Shown piece by piece: positions 59,260-64,000 of a DNA stretch of 64,000 nucleotides. The translations under genes and the position numbers were made by a program. Positions within the stretch are counted from its first letter, which is position 1; each line of letters begins with the position of its first letter. The notes under the pieces were generated by a model. It had not been told where the DNA came from. It was given only the letters and a program-made list of their open reading frames with translations, and searched no databases. This stretch comes from Batkoa obscura (Eukaryota > Entomophthoromycota > Entomophthoromycetes > Entomophthorales > Batkoaceae), in contig JASVEC010000021.1 of the NCBI GenBank assembly GCA_030770535.1, positions 320,001-384,000 of the forward strand, given 5' to 3'.

Positions 59260-60258
59260 TTAGTTACCTTTCACAGAGTTAATCTTTTCTTTAACATCCT
59301 CAGCAGCAGCTTTTGCTTTCCTATTTAATTCATTTGCCTTATCAGCTGCATCTCCTTTAATTTCTTCTCCTCTAACTTTAGCACTTTCAATATTATTACT
59401 AGCAGTACTTTTTATTTCCTCGGCTTTGTTATAAGCAGCATCCTTTGCTTGTCCAGCCTTCTCATAAACAGCATTCTTTGCTTCTTCAACTTTTCCGTAA
59501 GCAGCATCTTTTGCTTCTTCAACTTTTCCATAAGCAGCGTCTTTTGCTTCTTCAACTTTTCCATAAGCAGCATCTTTTGCTTCTTCAGCCTTCTCATAGG
59601 CAGCATCCTTCACTTGACCAACCTTTCCCTCAATAGTTTCTTTGACGTCATAAACTTTGTCAACTATACCGTGTTGAACTTTTAGAGCATTCTCTTTTAA
59701 GTCTTCAACTTTGTTAGCGATTTTTTCTTGAATTTCATGAACTTTATTCTCAGCAGATCCTAGCAACCCGTCTTTGGTCTGATTATATTTCTCTGAGGCT
59801 TTATCCTTTACATCCTTAGCAACAGACTCTGCCTTTTCAGTAGCAGAAGACTTTCTTTGAGCCTTTTCCTTAAGGTCTCCGACTACATCATTGGCTTTGT
59901 CTTTAATTTCTTCTACTTTATGAGCAACTTTCTCAGCAGTGTGGTGGCCATGAGTATGCTTGTCCGATGGTGGTGACGAAACGTAGAATAACTAAAAGAA
60001 TAAGAAAAAAATAAGATAATAAATAAACAAAATTACCCCACCAGCTAAAATTATAGCACCAACGATCTAAAGATATTAATATAAATTGACCATACTTTAA
60101 AACAAACTTACCATCCAAAGTTTATCATTTGACTCTTCTGGCTTATTAGCTGAAGAATAGAAACGGGTTGGTTGACGTAATGGTTTTGAGATTAAACACT
60201 TTGTAGAGGCTTTACTTAAAGTACTGATTTTAAATTGACGACAGGCACGAGTAAACAT
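59260..60258 (-). CDS. LEA-like protein with mitochondrial presequence
   Basis: Three exons (60112-60258, 60037-60066, 59260-59991; 45-nt introns) give 302 residues. The N-terminus MFTRACRQFKISTLSKAS and KPLRQPTRFYSS is rich in Arg/Ser/Thr without acids, like a mitochondrial import sequence with an RFYSS cleavage site. A short hydrophobic segment (WMIVGAIILAGGLFYV) follows at ~49-65, then ~220 residues of Lys/Glu/Ala-rich amphipathic helix. This contains 11-residue repeats of the type KVEEAKDAAYG, which are hallmarks of group 3 LEA/LEA_4 proteins, and ends EKINSVKGN. Such proteins protect membranes and enzymes during drying or freezing. Location at the inner membrane or intermembrane space is inferred. 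The short middle exon (30 nt) codes exactly the hydrophobic core. Confidence 0.82.
59412..59606 (-). repeat. 33-bp tandem repeats coding 11-residue LEA motifs
   Basis: At least four to five tandem units (E/K-A-K-D-A-A-Y-G-K-V-E). The three central ones are near-identical at DNA level, indicating recent duplication. Confidence 0.88.
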
Positions 60259-60414
60259 ACTTATAAATATCTAACAGTATAAACAATAATACAATTAAAT
60301 CTTGTCTTTTTTAATTTTTATATTCGTTTAATTATTACGTAACTCTTTGTAATGACTTTTGATTTGTCCAAGTCATTATTCTAACTCAATTCCAATCATC
60401 TATTGACTGAAAAA

Positions 60415-60678
60415 TTACAGCAATGTTTGGGCAGTATTTATTAGCTCATAGATGTCGACATCATTTCTAATGTTAACTATCTGATAACAATAAGTTATTA
60501 AAATCGCATAAATTAATATAAAACTGCTATTTTTGAGATTAATTTCAATGTTTTTGAATAAGTTCAAATAATTTCTTAAATTAAATGGAAAAAGTGAACA
60601 AGATTGTAAAACAAAAGATACTTCCAAATGATATTTGAAAAATAAATATAGCTCAATGTTTTGTATGGGCAATCTCAA
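60415..60678 (-). pseudogene. possible remnant of a fungal transcription factor middle region
   Basis: An 87-codon open frame. Parts such as LYLFFKYHLEVSFVLQ, NLRNYLNLFKNIEIN and ILIYAILITYCYQIV recall the start of the fungal Zn2Cys6 factor middle domain (FKYF.P.F.., AI...). It has no zinc cluster and no continuation, so at best it is a gene relic, and it could be chance. Confidence 0.22.
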
Positions 60679-61269
60679 AATAAATATTTTAGATTAAAGA
60701 ATCCACTCAAGCTCCATTCTTAAATAACAAATTTGTCAAAATTTATTAATGTTATTCATAATCTTTTTATTAAAGTGAAATATATTAAAAACTTTCCTTT
60801 TAATATTAAGTTTAACGTAAGAGAATAGCAGGTTAATCTGAGGACTGAAGTTTAACTATTGTTCTACTACTGAGTCTTTGAGGCTTCCAATAAGAAAAAA
60901 ATAAATCATCACCAACATATGGAAAGTTTAGTAGTAAACAAGCTGAAATATGGATTTTTTACTTCATGAACTTGTCATCAGACCATAAACTCCTATTTAA
61001 TAAAGGTATGGGTTTAACCCGTTAGTTTAATTTGGTTTGTTTTTATCATCAGTACTACTACTAGCTCATCCAAATAGGCTTGCCTTTTGATTTACAGACT
61101 TTTATATACCATATTGCTATAATGAAAAATGTTAGCACTACTACATACTATATAAAACTCTCCATTATAACAGGAAAATTGTTACTTGTTTCATTATTTT
61201 TTTTTACCTTGAAACATCTTAAGTTAGCAGAAGTTTTATGTACTCCTACTTATATCCTTTCGCGTGAAT

Positions 61270-61377
61270 AATATGGGGATGTATTTTTATGTTTAAGAAT
61301 TTTGCTAATAATTTTTCCACTCAAATAGTGCTTAAAAGATGGAAAAAGTAATGAAAGCAAAAAAAACATCCTCATAT
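61270..61377 (+). mobile_element. MITE-like inverted-repeat element, copy 18
   Basis: Reads AATATGGGGATGTATTTTTATG.. GATGGAAAAAGTAATGAAAGC and ends AACATCCTCATAT. Close to consensus. Confidence 0.88.
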
Positions 61378-61814
61378 GCTTATTTCGTTTATAACTGACC
61401 CACATAATCTAAAAAAGTAAACCAAATGCTCATTGCAATAGGCTAAACAGTCACTTTAAGTCAATATAAAGCCACTTATCTTTTATTCTTTCTAAACTGA
61501 CCTACTAGAATTACCAAGTTAAAGTAAAAATTGATAAACGAAAATGTTGTTGAATCAAGACTAATACTTTCATCTGTAATAGCCATCTTACTCTCAATTG
61601 ACACTAAAGAGCGAGCAACCCGATTTTCTATAATATTGCCTTTGCACTGACGCCCGAATATATGCTTTTGGTCCAATTATACATTATTATATATCCCGTA
61701 CTTCTATTTTTATTCTTTTATATTCCGATGCCTCTTACAATATACATCTTTCTTTTATAAACTACTGCAGTATGTACTTTTACTTTGATTCCATTATATT
61801 GTGATTGGTTTTAA

Positions 61815-62290
61815 GCATTATTTATGACTTTAAATGTTGATACTGTACCTCTTGAATCCGTTTTATCTTTTCCTAAAGTTAAAATTTTCCTACCATAATA
61901 AAAGAATGGGTTGTGGTTTAGATCACCCTGAACAAGATTAATGGACAGTGCAAGGTCTCCAGTGTTTCTGAATTTAATCCAGCTTTAGTATCAAATTTAT
62001 TAGTTACTTTCTTATTGAGATCCCATTTTCTATTTTGTATATTAAACATTTGGAAACTCTTGTTTTTGAGAATGTTTCTACCACCAAACATAAAGATTTA
62101 GTTTGTTTGTCGATGCGTTGTTATACTAGGAAATTGAGTAATTAGTACATATGACAATGTACATGATCCCCATGGAACCCAGTTAGTCCCAAAAGCTCAA
62201 ACCCATCTTTGAGATTTAGATCAACTATTATTGTACTCTTTCCAACAATGCTTTTATCACTTTATAATATAATTAGTTCGTCAACATAGT
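61815..62290 (-). pseudogene. decayed kelch-repeat gene
   Basis: On the minus strand, pieces of a kelch protein follow in order: WVPWGSCTLSYVLITQFPS, then IFMFGGRNILKNKSFQMFN (kelch GG motif), NIQNRKWDLNKKVTNKFD, and NPFFYYGRKILTLGKDKTD near the end. The pieces lie in more than one frame and are separated by stops (one between the WVPWGS and IFMFGG segments), so this is a pseudogene. The intact kelch gene to its right (63520 onward, same strand) is the obvious relative. Confidence 0.7.
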
Positions 62291-62742
62291 ACAATGTTCC
62301 GTTTATTACTCTCTATTCTCATGTATGAAGCTCTGTACGATAACCCTCAGTAAATGCTATATCTATATCTATACTTATAAAGGCAAAAAATAAGAAGGGT
62401 TTAAATGAATTCATTTATTAGATGAATAAATACGAAAGTTCATTTATTATATTATATAAATGTCTACTAATATTTTTTTGTGCTGTCGCTTTTGTATCTA
62501 CCTTAAAGCACTAGTTTAATCAAAATTGGTTGTTACTTTCACAGTTTTTATAGATGGATAGTAAGTAGCCTTTGAGATTTTAAAAGGGTATGCCTTTTTG
62601 TATTCTTATAAAAAACTAAAAAGAGTGATATATTAGTTTCTAACAAGCTAACAAAAATCAAGAACTACAATAAATATCATAATACAACAACCTCTATGAA
62701 ATATGAAGCTGACTATGATAATAAATAGGCAGCGAAAGCAAC

Positions 62743-62843
62743 ATATGGGGACATATTTTCTTGTTCGAGGATTTTACTGATAACCTTTCCACTCAAATAG
62801 CACTTAAATAGAAAAACTCATGAAACCATAAAAATACCTTATA
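62743..62843 (+). mobile_element. MITE-like inverted-repeat element, copy 19
   Basis: Reads ATATGGGGACATATTTTCTTG.. CCACTCAAATAGCACTTAAA.. and ends AAAAATACCTTATA. Diverged copy. Confidence 0.78.
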
Positions 62844-63519
62844 ATGCATGCAGATTTGTTTTTGTTGAGCTAAGCCAAAAAACGGTCTGTAAAAACAGAT
62901 TCTTTAACACTTAATATCATAGTCAGCTGTATTAAACAAAAGTGTTAATATATGTATCTGTGTTTTAAATTGCAAAATAACCTTCTCCTTGAAACAAAAT
63001 TGTACTTTCATATACAGCATTAAACAACAGTAACATGTGTGTAGTAAAAGCTATTAATTCAATTTAATTCATATATGTAAAAATCAGAAACAAGTACCAT
63101 ATCTGTTTTAAAAAACTACTTTATGAACAAGTACTATTTTTTACTTTAAAGACCAATAAAATTACATCCATATATACTCGTTAAATTTTAAATAAGTTCG
63201 AATCAGTCAAGTAATTTAGCAATCAACAAACTCTACCTTAGTTTTTTTAGATATAGCAAAATGATACTCATTTTACTTAAATTGTATTTTATACAAAGCA
63301 AACTTATGTTTGGTTATGTAGGTTTGAATATTTGAACTTAGTCAAAATTTAATGCACTTTATAATGTATCTTGAGTCTATTTTATAAAAGGATATTGTAA
63401 AGTTTCAAATTATAGCTTAAAATTAAACACATCAAACAACTTTTTATTTAAAGCTCGGTTTTTAGGTAACTTACAAACTTAATATAAATATAAAAATCAC
63501 TAAAGTAAGACAAAAGCAC

Positions 63520-64000
63520 CTACGTAGTTTTAGTATTTGTACCCCGAGTTTGTTCACCAGGGCTAGTAATATCATCATCAAAACCAGGCAGCATTGTGTC
63601 TGTATTTAATGTGAAATTAGCTTCTTTTAGCTCACCTGGTGTAGCTGGAATCCATACATTCCCTTGTAGTAAATTTGGTGGATTTAGATTCCCTAAGCCA
63701 CTGCTATCACCTGATAAGCTATTTCTATTTCTTGATTTTGATTTTTGTTTTAAAATAAACCATATTAAAGTTATAATAGTTAACAACCCTAGCACTCCAC
63801 CAATAGATCCACCTATTACAGTAGGTAAACTTGAGCTTTTACTACCAGTATCCTTTAACTTAGCCGGCAAAGATCTTACAACCTTCCAATGATCATCTTT
63901 TATATCTATTATTTGCGTTTTTGATAGGATATTGCCGGTATGGAAACCAAATGAATAAATCAAATGATCATTATAATATGTAAGGCAACCCAAATAAGCA
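63520..64000 (-). CDS. kelch-repeat membrane protein, C-terminal part (runs off the window)
   Basis: Open from the right window edge (AYLGCLTYYNDHLIYSFG, end of a kelch blade with IIDIKDDHWKVV) to the stop at 63520. A membrane helix follows, LPTVIGGSIGGVLGLLTII then TLIWFILKQ. A basic juxtamembrane stretch (KQKSKSRNRN) and an ~85-residue cytosolic tail rich in Pro, Gly and Thr come next, including NVWIPATPGE. The gene encodes a type I membrane protein with an extracellular kelch beta-propeller, a common architecture in zygomycete fungi, sometimes likened to attractin or galactose oxidase. Function unknown. The 5' part, any signal peptide and other blades are outside the window. Confidence 0.75.
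   Translation of the reverse strand, partial: AYLGCLTYYNDHLIYSFGFHTGNILSKTQIIDIKDDHWKVVRSLPAKLKDTGSKSSSLPTVIGGSIGGVLGLLTIITLIWFILKQKSKSRNRNSLSGDSSGLGNLNPPNLLQGNVWIPATPGELKEANFTLNTDTMLPGFDDDITSPGEQTRGTNTKTT

Larger units (their letters stand above)
60259..63519. other. gene-poor region with decayed genes and two MITE copies
   Basis: 3.3 kb without an intact gene. It holds MITE copies 18 and 19, a kelch pseudogene and one weak open frame (each listed). The rest is AT-rich. Confidence 0.5.

Noticed and set aside
59445-59685. Open frames on the plus strand across the LEA gene
   Set aside because: They mirror the 33-bp repeats (poly-Leu/His and Cys/Phe strings). The minus-strand frame has exons, presequence and family character.

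Overview
This window is nuclear DNA from a fungus, most likely an early-diverging, very AT-rich 'zygomycete-type' lineage. The base composition and overall gene style recall Conidiobolus and its relatives, but that placement is inference. The supporting evidence is as follows. Genes carry many short introns (mostly 35-75 nt, GT..AG, often with a CTAAC/CTAAT-like branch site near the 3' end). There is a fungal Zn(II)2Cys6 regulator, a paxillin-like LIM protein of the fungal type with an N-terminal zinc ribbon, a Cdc4-type F-box/WD40 protein, and a Ca3427-like periplasmic-binding-fold protein. One tRNA-Ile(UAU) has an intron. About 24 protein-coding genes, two tRNAs and several gene remnants can be supported.

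Layout. 0-13 kb: 5' part of a HECT ubiquitin ligase with a UBE3A-type AZUL zinc domain (-), tRNA-Ile (+), MFS transporter (-), F-box/LRR protein (-), an ETT1/NRO1-like nuclear protein (+) and a kinesin-4 (-) whose P-loop needs a 4-nt microexon. 13-23 kb: Zn2Cys6 factor (-), a gene-poor stretch full of a short inverted-repeat element, a secreted protein with GK-repeat runs and a DPBB/3D-like domain (+), and a small NTF2-like protein (-). 23-34 kb: SMYD-type methyltransferase (+), type II PI 4-kinase (-), a broken gene carrying an inserted MITE, a histidine phosphatase (+), a NUDCD1-like protein (-) and S-formylglutathione hydrolase (-). 34-57 kb: a dense run of housekeeping genes, namely poly(A) polymerase (+), LIM protein (+), Cdc4-like (-), exosome Rrp4 (+), Sec61-gamma (+), Rab GDI (-), an RNase MRP/P Snm1/Rpr2-like protein (-), RNase H2 catalytic subunit (-), YIF1 (+) and a Ca3427-like protein (+). 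These are followed by a retroelement-type RNase H reading frame. 58-64 kb: tRNA-Cys (+), a mitochondrially targeted LEA-like protein (-), gene-poor DNA with a kelch pseudogene, and the 3' end of a kelch membrane protein (-) leaving the window.

There is no operon-like organisation. Genes form divergent pairs with shared 300-1300 bp promoters (FGH/PAP, Cdc4/Rrp4, RNase H2/YIF1, F-box/ETT1) and tight convergent pairs (phosphatase/NUDCD1, SMYD/PI4K, ETT1/kinesin). Ubiquitin ligase components (HECT, F-box/LRR, Cdc4), secretory pathway genes (Sec61-gamma, Rab GDI, YIF1) and RNA-processing genes (PAP, Rrp4, Snm1-like) lie near each other without any sign of being a cluster.

The most striking non-genic structure is a family of about 19 copies of a ~100-bp inverted-repeat element (MITE-like), present in both orientations and confined to intergenic or broken-gene DNA. 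There is also a single ~180-bp hairpin element. Splice structures and start codons of multi-exon genes were built by eye from reading frame, GT/AG sites and family motifs, so individual boundaries may be off.
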